Positions 1 through 7,935 of a stretch of DNA of 27,156 nucleotides are shown here, piece by piece. Within the stretch, counting starts at the first letter, position 1; every line of letters begins with the position of its first letter. The stretch comes from CAZTYI01 sp964466185 (GTDB lineage Bacteria; Chlamydiota; Chlamydiia; Chlamydiales; SM23-39), in the NCBI GenBank assembly GCA_964466185.1, contig CAYXMS010000019.1:1-27156 (forward strand). The letters run 5' to 3'. Below the pieces are notes generated by a model. That model made no database searches, was not told the origin of the DNA, and saw nothing but the letters and a program-made list of their open reading frames with translations. Position numbers and translations under genes: made by a program.

Positions 1-18
1 GAAATTTTACCAAATTAA

Positions 19-1128
19 TCAAATTTTTGCTTTAGATTTCAACAGGCCCGTTATAGCATTGTATTTGCCTGTGTTGAACCTGCCGATTGAAATACCGTGT
101 TCACGGCACGGAACCCTTTGGGTTTTATCATATTCAGCTTTAACATCCGAAGACATATATAGTTGATGGCGATTAGCAGCAGACTGGATAATCAATTTTA
201 AGACTTCTTCATACGTTAAACCGCGAGCTTTAGCAGCAATAATTAAAGAAGCATCCGGCTGAATACGCGGAATCGGATTAATCTCAATAAAATAAGGTAT
301 GCCTTTTTTATTTAAACGAAAATCAATCCTGCCCATATCGCTGCAAGAAATAACCGAGAAAATCTTGCGGGCCACTGCAATTATCCGATCCCTTTCCTGC
401 TCTGAAAGCTTAGGAGGACAAATAGCTTCCACTGTTCCTGTTTTCAAGCCATGCTGCTTGTGCTCATAATCATAAATGTTATATTTATTGTTTTCTTTAA
501 ACTGATACTCAACAATCTCCAAAATTTTCTCAGGCCAAGCTTCCAACATGGGAACGGTAATTTCTCTGCCTTGAATATATTCTTCAACATTTATTCCCTG
601 AGGATAATCTTTAAGCATTTGAGCAATAATTTGTTCATAAGCCTGTTTGTTTTCAGCAATAGACGAAGAATGAATGCCCATGCCCGAGCCTTCATAATTG
701 GGCTTAATCATCAGAGGATATTGCAAATCTTCGGTAAGCGGCTGAGAGGGATTCTCTATTACACAGCCTTTAGGCACAGGCACGTTATGCTCTGAGAGAA
801 TTTTTTCTACCAAGCGTTTATTCAAAGAGCTGAGCAAAACACGGGCATTCCCCCCCGTAAAAGGAATATTTAAAAAAGTATAGACCGCCGGAAAAATACC
901 TTCCCTGTCGGGATTCATAGAACCCATAGCAGTATTAAAAATTAAATCAGGCTTACTTTCTTTTAGCCTGTCTATCAAAGCATATATACTGCTAACCGGT
1001 ATGGCAGTTACTTTATGGCCTAATTTCTGCAGGCCGTTTTTAAAATTCCTGACATCTTCCTGAGACAGCCATTCGGCTTGCTGTTCTGTATTTTTTATTT
1101 TTTTATTATAAACTAAAGCTATATGCAT
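19..1128 (-). CDS. ATP-grasp ligase, D-Ala-D-Ala ligase superfamily
   Basis: A 369-residue ATP-grasp enzyme that should join a carboxylate to an amine through an acyl-phosphate at the cost of ATP. The N-terminal part (1-100) has the Ddl-like pre-ATP-grasp fold. Residues 138-152 (MIKPNYEGSGMGI) form the ATP loop with K142. EEYIQGRE (182-189) holds the adenine-binding region. D269, E282 and N284 are the expected metal ligands. The true Ddl substrate signature, NTxPGMT after the last ligand, is replaced by NPIPRIQPDAS, so dipeptide specificity is doubtful. In Chlamydia, Ddl is fused to MurC, which also argues that this is a separate ligase. I chose the ATG at 1128 over the upstream start at 1161 because AAAGGAG lies just before it and the Ddl-like sequence starts there. 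It diverges from glgP. Confidence 0.85.
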   Translation of the reverse strand: MHIALVYNKKIKNTEQQAEWLSQEDVRNFKNGLQKLGHKVTAIPVSSIYALIDRLKESKPDLIFNTAMGSMNPDREGIFPAVYTFLNIPFTGGNARVLLSSLNKRLVEKILSEHNVPVPKGCVIENPSQPLTEDLQYPLMIKPNYEGSGMGIHSSSIAENKQAYEQIIAQMLKDYPQGINVEEYIQGREITVPMLEAWPEKILEIVEYQFKENNKYNIYDYEHKQHGLKTGTVEAICPPKLSEQERDRIIAVARKIFSVISCSDMGRIDFRLNKKGIPYFIEINPIPRIQPDASLIIAAKARGLTYEEVLKLIIQSAANRHQLYMSSDVKAEYDKTQRVPCREHGISIGRFNTGKYNAITGLLKSKAKI

Positions 1129-1305
1129 CAAAACTCCTTTAAACCTGATCCCACTCTTCAATTAGGCTAATAACACGAATCAGAAGTAGAAGCAACCTTT
1201 GTTTAGAAAAACAATCTGAAAAACTTCCCTACTCAAAAAAATATCTTTTATATATATATGAAAAAAAATGGAAAAGCGTAATTTAAAGTAAAAAGGAGCA
1301 ATAAA

Positions 1306-3846
1306 GTGAACGGCCATGTACATCTATCACCCGATAAAATGGTGCAAAAGATCAAGCACTTTTTAATTTCCAATTTCGGCAAAACCAAGAAAGAAGCAAC
1401 CAATGAAGAATTTTATCTGGCCTTTTCTTTTGCCCTAAGAGAAGAGATTGTATCCAACTGGCTGGCAACCTATCAGACTTTTACTCAACAAAAAGTCAGG
1501 ATGATCTATTATCTGTCTATGGAATATCTGCCAGGGAAACTACTGCAGAATAATATCAGCAATTTAAAATCTACCGAATGGGTTAATGCCGTTTTAAAAA
1601 AATGCGAACGCTCCTATCAGGATTTAGTCTCCTGCGATCCCGAACCGGGACTGGGAAATGGCGGACTGGGCAGACTGGCGGCCTGCCTGATCGATTCTCT
1701 GGCAACCCGCCAGTATCCTGCTATGGCCTATGGTTTACGCTACCAATACGGCATTTTTGAACAGGAGCTTTGGAACGGATTGCAAATAGAAAAACCGGAT
1801 TGCTGGCTCTTAAATGAATTTCCATGGGAATTCAGAAGAGACATTTTTGCTAATAATATCTGCTTTAAAGGCCGCATGGTGCCTGCGCAAAATCGTTTCG
1901 GAGAAGAAATCTTTCAGCTAAAAGAACATGAACAGATCCGGGCTCTGCCTTACGATCTGCCTATTGTCGGCTACTCTGAAAAACCAGACTATTCTGTGCT
2001 CACGCTGAGGCTTTGGTCCACTAAAGAATCCCCGCACAATTTTCAACTGCAAAGATACAACTCCGGCCAATTAGGAGCCGCTTCTGAAAATACTTCCCTA
2101 ACAGATGTACTTTATCCTTCCGATAATAACGAAGTTGGCAAAAGAATCCGTCTGAAGCAGGAATTTTTACTGGTCTCAGCTTCTTTACAGGACATTATTA
2201 AATATCATTTAAAAGTACATAAAGACATCCGCTTAATAGCCGACAAGGCCAGAATTCAAATCAACGATACCCATCCGGCTTTTGCCGTAGCCGAACTGGT
2301 CAGGCTTTTAAACAAACATTATAATATACCTTTTGATGAAGCCTTAGAAATTACCCAACAATGCTGCAATTATACAAACCATACTATCTTAAAAGAAGCC
2401 CTGGAAGACTGGAACGAAAAACGAGTCAAAGAATTGCTGCCCCGCCAATACCTAATTGTTCAGAAAATTAATCAAAAACTCTGCGATAAAGTCAAAGAAA
2501 AATTTCCCAATGACAACGAAAAAATCAAGAAAATCTCCATTATAGAAAGCGGTCAGATACGCATGGCCAATTTAGCAATTTTCGGTTCTGCCAAAGTCAA
2601 CGGAGTAGCAGCTTTGCATGGTAAAATTTTAAAAAAAGAGCTGTTTAAAGACTTTGCCGATCTTTATCCTGAAAAATTTATCGCTATTACCAATGGCATT
2701 ACCCCCAGAAGATGGATGTTAGAGGCCAATGCGGAACTGTCCAATTTAATCACTTCTAAAATCGGCAAAAAATGGAAGACCGATCTCAAAGAAATTAAAA
2801 AACTAACTAAATTCGCCTCCGATAAAAAAACACAAGAAGAGTTCATCGAAGTTAAAAAAATAAAAAAACAAGCACTGTTAGAATTTCTGCAAAAAGAAAA
2901 TCCCATCCGGGATCATCAAGGAAAAATTATTGGCCATAGCAATACATTGGATTCTTCTGCGCTTTTTGATGTGCAGATCAAGCGCTTTCACGAATACAAA
3001 AGGCAGCTTCTAAACGCCCTTAACCTGATTATGCTGTATAATGATATCAAAGAAAATCCTCAAAGCCACAAAATTAAAAGACAAGTCATTATTGCCGGCA
3101 AAGCAGCTCCCAGCTATAAATCAGCGAAAGAAATTATAATGCTATTTCATATTCTGGCCAAAAAAATCAATGAAGATCCGGAAGTCGGATCCCATTTAAA
3201 AGTTGCTTTTGTTGAAAACTACAACGTTTCCAAAGCAGAAATTATTATCCCGGCTGCAGATCTTTCCGAGCAGATTTCTACTGCCGGTATGGAAGCTTCC
3301 GGCACAGGCAATATGAAACTGGCTTTAAACGGCGCCTTGACCATCGGCACTGAAGATGGCGCCAATATCGAAATGAAATCAGCAATTGGCAATCAGTGGT
3401 GGCCCTTTTCATTCGGCGCTAAATCCCAGCAGAATTTAGAACTGACTCAAAGCCATAATTACAAACCCTGGGAAATTTATAATAAAAATCCCAAAATCAA
3501 AAAAGCTATCGATATGCTCAATGATTCTCTTTTGACCACAGATCCGGCAGAAAAAGAGGCTTTAGCTGATCTACATCTTCTTTTAGTAGATCATTTTGTA
3601 GAAATTGGCACCGATCCTTATTTTGTAGTTAATGATCTAACTGCTTATTATGAAACCCAGCAAAAAGTAGAACAGCTCTATTCAGATCCTCATAAATGGG
3701 CAGAATATGCCCTTAACAACATTGCAGGGATGGGAGAGTTTTCAACTGACTGTGTAATTGATAATTATGCCAAAGAAATCTGGGAGGCCAAAAGATGCCC
3801 TGTCAATCCAGAGATCCTGAAAAAAACCAAACTGGAAATTTACTAA
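1306..3846 (+). CDS. glgP: Glycogen phosphorylase
   Basis: A GT35 phosphorylase of 846 residues. It releases glucose-1-phosphate from alpha-1,4-glucan in the cytoplasm, with pyridoxal phosphate as cofactor. The PLP lysine is K671 in GTGNMK. It is followed by LALNGALTIGTEDGAN, the family signature. EPGLGNGGLGRLAACLIDS and the AYGLRYQYGIF stretch in the N-terminal half are also classical. Length is close to the usual 810-850, so the gene looks intact. The start is a GTG 8-9 bases after AAAGGAG, with no better ATG nearby. It stands alone, divergent from the ATP-grasp gene and convergent with the solute-binding protein gene. Glycogen metabolism, including glgP, is widespread in Chlamydiota. Confidence 0.97.
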   Translation: MNGHVHLSPDKMVQKIKHFLISNFGKTKKEATNEEFYLAFSFALREEIVSNWLATYQTFTQQKVRMIYYLSMEYLPGKLLQNNISNLKSTEWVNAVLKKCERSYQDLVSCDPEPGLGNGGLGRLAACLIDSLATRQYPAMAYGLRYQYGIFEQELWNGLQIEKPDCWLLNEFPWEFRRDIFANNICFKGRMVPAQNRFGEEIFQLKEHEQIRALPYDLPIVGYSEKPDYSVLTLRLWSTKESPHNFQLQRYNSGQLGAASENTSLTDVLYPSDNNEVGKRIRLKQEFLLVSASLQDIIKYHLKVHKDIRLIADKARIQINDTHPAFAVAELVRLLNKHYNIPFDEALEITQQCCNYTNHTILKEALEDWNEKRVKELLPRQYLIVQKINQKLCDKVKEKFPNDNEKIKKISIIESGQIRMANLAIFGSAKVNGVAALHGKILKKELFKDFADLYPEKFIAITNGITPRRWMLEANAELSNLITSKIGKKWKTDLKEIKKLTKFASDKKTQEEFIEVKKIKKQALLEFLQKENPIRDHQGKIIGHSNTLDSSALFDVQIKRFHEYKRQLLNALNLIMLYNDIKENPQSHKIKRQVIIAGKAAPSYKSAKEIIMLFHILAKKINEDPEVGSHLKVAFVENYNVSKAEIIIPAADLSEQISTAGMEASGTGNMKLALNGALTIGTEDGANIEMKSAIGNQWWPFSFGAKSQQNLELTQSHNYKPWEIYNKNPKIKKAIDMLNDSLLTTDPAEKEALADLHLLLVDHFVEIGTDPYFVVNDLTAYYETQQKVEQLYSDPHKWAEYALNNIAGMGEFSTDCVIDNYAKEIWEAKRCPVNPEILKKTKLEIY

Positions 3847-3868
3847 ATTAACTTTTAGTACTAATATT

Positions 3869-3898
3869 GACATTCTACCCATGGCTAAAGCCAGGGGT
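3869..3898. repeat. GACATTCT plus imperfect hairpin, IS200/IS605-end-like
   Basis: GACATTCT (3869-3876) is followed at once by a hairpin: ACCC-A-TGGC, loop TAAA, GCCA-G-GGGT (3877-3898). That is eight pairs with one A-G mismatch. Many IS200/IS605-family ends show a similar GACATTCT-hairpin arrangement with a mismatch in the stem. It sits between the stops of glgP and the convergent lipoprotein gene, so it could instead act as a terminator, but no T-run follows it on the plus strand. Confidence 0.45.
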
Positions 3899-3907
3899 AT
3901 TACGCCG

Positions 3908-4618
3908 TCATTGATAAAAAATATCCCACTTAGCCTTAAGAGCATTAATCTCTTTTTTATACCGTAAAAAATCCGAAAAAATTTCCAACTTTTCTCTTTT
4001 CTCTTTCAAGGCTATAAACCGGATGCCAAAATCAGTTAGAGGTTTTTGAATCTTTAAATTGGAATAGATATTTTCAACATAAGCGACAGCTTCTAAATTC
4101 TCCAAAACACCACCATCTAAAAACTCATCCTGCACTTTGTCCAGCAGCTGGGGAGCGGATGAATATTCTTTATAAATAGCTTCCGGATATTTTTGCATGA
4201 CAAAATTAGTATCCTCTTCTATTACTACTCCAATCAGCTTGTCTTGAAAATCCTCCAGTTTTCTCATCTTTTTGGTAATCAAAACAGAGCCGGTTAAAAA
4301 AACCGGCCCGGTAAAAGCATATTTGGCTAAATTAAAATCAAAAGGATAAAGTTCGGTCAGGGCTACATCAAAAAGAGCATCTTTTAAACCGTCAAATAGC
4401 TGAAAAGAATTAACTTTTACCAATTCGATTCGGACTTTTTCTTCCTGGCAAAGCTTCAGTAAAAATTCATCAATAAATCCATTAATATTTTTTCCCTGTC
4501 TATAAAGTTCCAACTTGGGCCAATTAGTATCTATACCGACTTTAATTAACGGCCTTTGCTTTAAACAGGAATTTAAAAAAATAAAAAAACAGCTCAACAA
4601 CAAAATAAAATTTTTCAT
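3908..4618 (-). CDS. Extracellular solute-binding lipoprotein, family 3 (amino-acid-type)
   Basis: A periplasmic substrate-binding protein of the amino-acid ABC transporter type, 236 residues from the chosen start. A signal peptide ends in the lipobox LNSC with C18, so the protein is probably lipid-anchored. The mature part opens with IKVGIDTNWPKLE and NINGFIDEFLLKLC, the usual first-lobe pattern. DVALTELYPF and FTGPVFLTGSVLITKK match the hinge and second-lobe strands. No permease or ATPase gene lies beside it, so it must use a transporter encoded elsewhere or act as a sensor. The start at 4618 gives the cleanest signal peptide, but AAGG is about 15 bases upstream. An ATG at 4648 would add ten residues and cannot be excluded. 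The substrate is not readable from the sequence. Confidence 0.85.
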   Translation of the reverse strand: MKNFILLLSCFFIFLNSCLKQRPLIKVGIDTNWPKLELYRQGKNINGFIDEFLLKLCQEEKVRIELVKVNSFQLFDGLKDALFDVALTELYPFDFNLAKYAFTGPVFLTGSVLITKKMRKLEDFQDKLIGVVIEEDTNFVMQKYPEAIYKEYSSAPQLLDKVQDEFLDGGVLENLEAVAYVENIYSNLKIQKPLTDFGIRFIALKEKREKLEIFSDFLRYKKEINALKAKWDIFYQ

Positions 4619-4643
4619 AAAAAAAACAAAATTCCTTAAGCGT

Positions 4644-4886
4644 GACATTCTCTCGGCAACACATTACCGAATATCCTAAGATGCAAGAGATTTCTTTAAT
4701 CCACCAACACCCTTTTTACAGGATTACCTCTTGGTATTCTATCAGTATCAGTTTCCAAGACTATGAGTTTTTAATGTTAAACCCTTTCCGTATGCCCTAC
4801 GGTAATTTTGAAAAACTATTTTAATTGAAGCTTTTTTTTATTTTTTTTTCAATATATTCTCTTTTATATCGGCATTGAAATACCGA
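4644..4886. mobile_element. Possible remnant of an IS200/IS605-type element
   Basis: The segment opens with GACATTCT (4644-4651) and an 18-base imperfect hairpin TCGGCA-N6-TACCGA at 4653-4670. A second hairpin with identical arms, TCGGCA-N6-TACCGA, lies at 4869-4886. Paired subterminal hairpins with a mismatch in the stem are typical of IS200/IS605 ends and of small derivatives without a transposase. Only short open frames lie between, and none is recognisable. The first motif also resembles the one at 3869. This is inference from pattern alone. Confidence 0.4.
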
Positions 4887-4976
4887 GAATTAGCCTAAAA
4901 AATAATCAACAATAGTTTTTAAAGCTAATTATTTTTTAAATTGCAAATATATTGATAAATCTCCAAAATTTTATCT
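4649..4976. other. 328-bp spacer without a convincing gene
   Basis: The spacer lies between the lipoprotein gene and the GT9 gene. It contains the twin TCGGCA/TACCGA hairpins, a T-rich tract at about 4828-4852, and a 60-codon plus-strand open frame (4642-4824). That frame has no ribosome-binding site and resembles nothing I know. A promoter for the glycosyltransferase pair should lie near the right end, but no consensus stands out. Confidence 0.6.
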
Positions 4977-6083
4977 ATGTTAAATAGCTTTAAAAATTTA
5001 TTTTTTAATTGTCTTGTAAGATTTTTTAAAAATCGCCGCCAGCATAAATTCAACCCCAAATTTCCCCGTATCCTAGTTGTCTCTACAACAGCCCTGGGAG
5101 ATACTCTTTGGGCCACGCCCCTTTTAAGGGCTATCAAAAAAACTTATCCTAAAAGTTTTGTTTCTGTTTTAACTTCCAAAATAGGTTATAAAGTTTTAGA
5201 ACATAATCCCTATATAGACAAACTTTTTTTGTTAAAAGAACCGATTGTTTTGCATTTTTTTACTCTGTTTAAAAAACTCAACAGAAAAAAATTTCAAGCT
5301 GTCTTATATTTACATGCCTCGCAACGGCCTCCCTTGCCTTTATGCGCACTTTTAAACAGCCAGTATCTGATTGGCTCTTCAGGACACGGCAAAGGGCTTT
5401 TCCATCTTTTTACCCATGTCGTAAAAACAGATAAACTACATGAGCTGAAACGCCGATTAAAAATTGGATCTGTCATTGGCATAGAAGAAGAGAGCACAAA
5501 AATTGATTTTTTCTACAAAAAACCAGGACGCCAATTAATCTCCAAGCCTTATATAGTTTTTCATCCAGGATCAAAAGATCCTTTCCGCAGATGGCCTGCT
5601 GAATATTTTATCGAGCTTGGTGAAAAACTGTCCAACCATTTTAAAATTGCCATCATAGGCACAGCCAAAGAAAAAATGTTAATCGAACAAATCGGCAGCC
5701 GAATTGAAAATGCTTTTTGTTTTTGCCACATCTCATTAAGCCAGCTGGCCTTTTTACTACAACAGGCCGCCTTAGCTGTCTGTAATGACAGCGGCCCTAT
5801 GCACATAGCCCATACTGTTGGTACTCCGCTGGTTGCTTTTTTTATTCCTACAAACAGAAAAACCAGCGGTCCTTTAAATCCCAAAAATACCATCCTATTA
5901 GAAGAAAAACCTCCCTGCTCTCCCTGTTTGAAAAAAAACTGTTTAAATCCTTATTGCTTTTATCAAATCAAACCAAATAAAGCCTATGCAGCCTGCTGCG
6001 AACTTTTAAAAGCTAATAACAGTCAATCGGATTGTTTAAATTTACAAGAAAAAAAGACAGCAAACACAATCGAAGCTAACTAA
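4977..6083 (+). CDS. Glycosyltransferase family 9 (heptosyltransferase-like)
   Basis: A 368-residue GT9 enzyme of the ADP-heptose:LPS heptosyltransferase type, acting on the cytoplasmic face of the inner membrane. ILVVSTTALGDTLWATPLL (32-50) is the N-terminal GT9 motif. HPGSKDPFRRWP (196-207) opens the nucleotide-binding half. NDSGPMHIAHTVGTPLVAFF (270-289) is the family signature around the donor site. A cysteine cluster (C314, C317, C322, C327) near the C-terminus is also common in GT9. An N-terminal stretch of about 30 basic and hydrophobic residues may touch the membrane. The donor may not be heptose. The start has no clear Shine-Dalgarno sequence. The GT2 gene follows after 22 bases, so the two are probably co-transcribed for a surface saccharide. 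Confidence 0.9.
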   Translation: MLNSFKNLFFNCLVRFFKNRRQHKFNPKFPRILVVSTTALGDTLWATPLLRAIKKTYPKSFVSVLTSKIGYKVLEHNPYIDKLFLLKEPIVLHFFTLFKKLNRKKFQAVLYLHASQRPPLPLCALLNSQYLIGSSGHGKGLFHLFTHVVKTDKLHELKRRLKIGSVIGIEEESTKIDFFYKKPGRQLISKPYIVFHPGSKDPFRRWPAEYFIELGEKLSNHFKIAIIGTAKEKMLIEQIGSRIENAFCFCHISLSQLAFLLQQAALAVCNDSGPMHIAHTVGTPLVAFFIPTNRKTSGPLNPKNTILLEEKPPCSPCLKKNCLNPYCFYQIKPNKAYAACCELLKANNSQSDCLNLQEKKTANTIEAN

Positions 6084-6105
6084 AAATTTAAAATAATTAA
6101 AAAAC

Positions 6106-7125
6106 ATGTCAGTTGCTATTATTATACTTAATTATAACGGCCTAAACGATACTTTGGACTGTCTTGAATCTGTATATGCTTTAGATTATCCTAAGTTCGA
6201 AGCCATAGTCATCGATAACGGCTCTAAAATAAAACCCAGGCTCCCGATCTTAAAAAAATTCCCGCAAACCACAGTTTTAGAAAATACAAACAATTTGGGA
6301 TTCGCAGAAGGCTGCAATACAGGCATAAAATATGCCCTAAAAAACAACCACCGCTATATTTTACTTTTAAACAACGATACTGTCATAAACAAAAACCTAC
6401 TCAAAGAATTTGTTAAAGCAGCCCACGCAAAAAAAAACGGCGGCATTTTCGGAGCTAAAATTTTATCCTATTATCAAAAAGATACAATTGATAATTTCGG
6501 CTCTTTTTTCTGCAGCAAAACTGGTCAATTCCTACAAAACGGCAGCGGCTGCAAAGCGGATCTTAAAAAATTTAACCAAAAAAAACAGGCCGATTATGTT
6601 TGCGGAGGTTCTTTTTTCATTAAAGCAGAAATTTTTCAGAAAATCGGCTTTTTAGAAAAAACTTTTTTCCTCATGTGGGAAGAGGTAGATTTTTGCTATC
6701 GAGCAAAAAAAGCCGGCTATCAAATTTGGATAGTGCCAAAAGCGCTGATTTGGCATAAAATTTCCGCTTCATTTACCGGCGGAAAAATTCATACTAAATA
6801 TTTCTGGTGGCGCGGCAGGCTGCTTTGGGCCAAACGCAACTTAACCGCAAGAGAATATCTGTTATTTTGGCGCAAATTCTTTTTCAAAGAGATTTTTAAA
6901 CTTTACAAGCTAAAAACACTAAAAACTATTGAACTTTATCTTTTAAAATATTTTACCAACAGGTCCATAGCTGAAAAGAAAATCTTAAAAGTATTGCTTT
7001 ATAAAGCAGCCCTGCAAGGTGTTTTTGACTATTTTTTAGCTCGTTTCGGAGACGGCCCCAGCTGGATCAAAAACAGTCAAAAGACTGTTTTTTATCAACG
7101 CTTTTTCAATCCGCATAAGCCCTAA
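6106..7125 (+). CDS. Glycosyltransferase family 2 (rhamnosyltransferase-like)
   Basis: A 339-residue inverting glycosyltransferase with a GT-A fold. SVAIIILNYNG at the N-terminus and IVIDNGS (34-40) bind the nucleotide sugar. LLNND (87-91) replaces DXD as metal site, as in WbbL-like enzymes. WEEVDFCYRAKKAGY (191-205) holds the catalytic acidic pair. IWIVPKALIWHKISAS closes the core. The last 90 residues are basic and may lie on the membrane. It follows the GT9 gene, so both probably act in one polysaccharide pathway. The 3' end overlaps the convergent kinase gene by 90 bp, which is unusual. The tail after FGDGPSW may be a late addition to the coding frame. Confidence 0.92.
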   Translation: MSVAIIILNYNGLNDTLDCLESVYALDYPKFEAIVIDNGSKIKPRLPILKKFPQTTVLENTNNLGFAEGCNTGIKYALKNNHRYILLLNNDTVINKNLLKEFVKAAHAKKNGGIFGAKILSYYQKDTIDNFGSFFCSKTGQFLQNGSGCKADLKKFNQKKQADYVCGGSFFIKAEIFQKIGFLEKTFFLMWEEVDFCYRAKKAGYQIWIVPKALIWHKISASFTGGKIHTKYFWWRGRLLWAKRNLTAREYLLFWRKFFFKEIFKLYKLKTLKTIELYLLKYFTNRSIAEKKILKVLLYKAALQGVFDYFLARFGDGPSWIKNSQKTVFYQRFFNPHKP

Positions 7126-7659
7126 GGACTTTTCTTCGAAAACTTCTGAAGATTTAATAGTGATCAGTCTTTGTTTAGCTTTAGAATTTAACTTGTTCGT
7201 AAAATCTCTAAACAATTCCATTATTCTTTTGCGGTATTCAATTTGAGGATCCCGAACCTGATCCACCAAATAAGGATCATCAGGATTGTCAGGTTCTACT
7301 AATACTAAAAGATCATATTCCTCTTCAGCCCATTTATAAGCCATTTTACATAAAAGCTCATAATACTGATTCGGAGTATTGCGGTCTAAAAAATACACGA
7401 TGCCATCCAGCACTCCCCGATCTAAAATAATAGCATCATATTTTTCAGCTTTAGCATGCAATTCGGATAAAACAGCTTTATGAAAAACCCATATTTCAGT
7501 TTCAATAACCGCTTTTTCATTAATAGGAAAAGGACAGGCCCTGATATTCTCAGCAATAATTTTAGTATTAATATTATGTTTTTTTAAAAGATTGCCTATT
7601 TGAAAAGACAAAGTAGACTTGCCCGCAGCATGGGTTCCCAAAATATTTATTTTAAGCAT
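7036..7659 (-). CDS. Small P-loop ATPase/kinase, NadR-like AAA family
   Basis: A 207-residue P-loop NTPase. Walker A is GTHAAGKST (8-16). AIILDRGVLDGIVYFL resembles the Walker B and LID-side region of deoxynucleoside and NadR-type kinases. VEPDNPDDPYLVDQVRDPQIEYRKRI resembles the DDG(I/V)R and lid segment of the small AAA_28/NadR kinase-like group. It probably phosphorylates a nucleoside or another small molecule, but the substrate cannot be told. The start is well supported by AAAAGGAG five bases before the ATG. The last 30 codons overlap the GT2 gene on the opposite strand and end in PAGAVSETS, which looks unlike a conserved tail. Confidence 0.8.
   Translation of the reverse strand: MLKINILGTHAAGKSTLSFQIGNLLKKHNINTKIIAENIRACPFPINEKAVIETEIWVFHKAVLSELHAKAEKYDAIILDRGVLDGIVYFLDRNTPNQYYELLCKMAYKWAEEEYDLLVLVEPDNPDDPYLVDQVRDPQIEYRKRIMELFRDFTNKLNSKAKQRLITIKSSEVFEEKSLGLMRIEKALIKNSLLTVFDPAGAVSETS
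7069..7093. terminator. Terminator-like hairpin inside the convergent gene overlap
   Basis: Perfect ten-base inverted repeat AAAAACAGTC / GACTGTTTTT with a four-base loop (7079-7082). Its T-run continues to 7093 on the plus strand and it is nearly symmetrical on the minus strand. It looks like a short bidirectional intrinsic terminator. Oddly, it lies before the stop codons of both overlapping genes. Confidence 0.5.
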
Positions 7660-7689
7660 TTTTTCTCCTTTTAAAAAAGCACCCCTGAC

Positions 7690-7800
7690 CTGCCGCCATG
7701 CTTATATGTTATGTATTTATGCATATATGACAATCATACATATCATACATACCAAAACTACATGCCTGCAGAAAAAAAACCACAGGCCAGACTGAATTTG
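7690..7800. repeat. AT-rich dyads upstream of the secretion operon
   Basis: The 276-bp spacer 7660-7935 holds several copies of ATGTAT/ATACAT words around 7705-7755, with CATACATATCATACATACC as the densest run. A small GCCTG/CAGGC hairpin lies at 7764-7787. These could be regulator-binding words for the operon at 7936 or the kinase gene, or only AT-rich drift. Confidence 0.3.
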
Positions 7801-7908
7801 AATTGTTTTTGTTTATACATTCCCTTAACTTACAGCTTATACACCTAAAAAATTTCAGACAAAGTAAAAATTTTAAAAAAAAATCTCATCGCGAAAAGTC
7901 TGGTTTTA

Positions 7909-7917
7909 TGCTATAAA
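7909..7917 (+). promoter_or_regulatory. Extended -10 promoter candidate for the sct operon
   Basis: TGCTATAAA matches the extended -10 form TGnTATAAT. It lies 18 bases before the sctJ ATG, with an AT-rich block upstream and no clear -35 box. AGGAGA then precedes the start codon. The resulting leader would be very short. Confidence 0.4.
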
Positions 7918-7935
7918 TCAGGGTTAGGAGAGAAT

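Noticed and set aside
451..795. 114-codon plus-strand open frame
   Set aside because: It is antisense to the ATP-grasp gene, which has clear motifs, and it has no ribosome-binding site or family resemblance.
4686..4780. Short minus-strand frame reading PRGNPVKRVLVD between stops
   Set aside because: I considered a transposase C-terminal relic because of the flanking hairpins, but the match is too short to assign.
4642..4824. 60-codon open frame in the spacer after the lipoprotein gene
   Set aside because: No ribosome-binding site and no recognisable product. It overlaps the hairpin-bearing segment, so chance or remnant is more likely.
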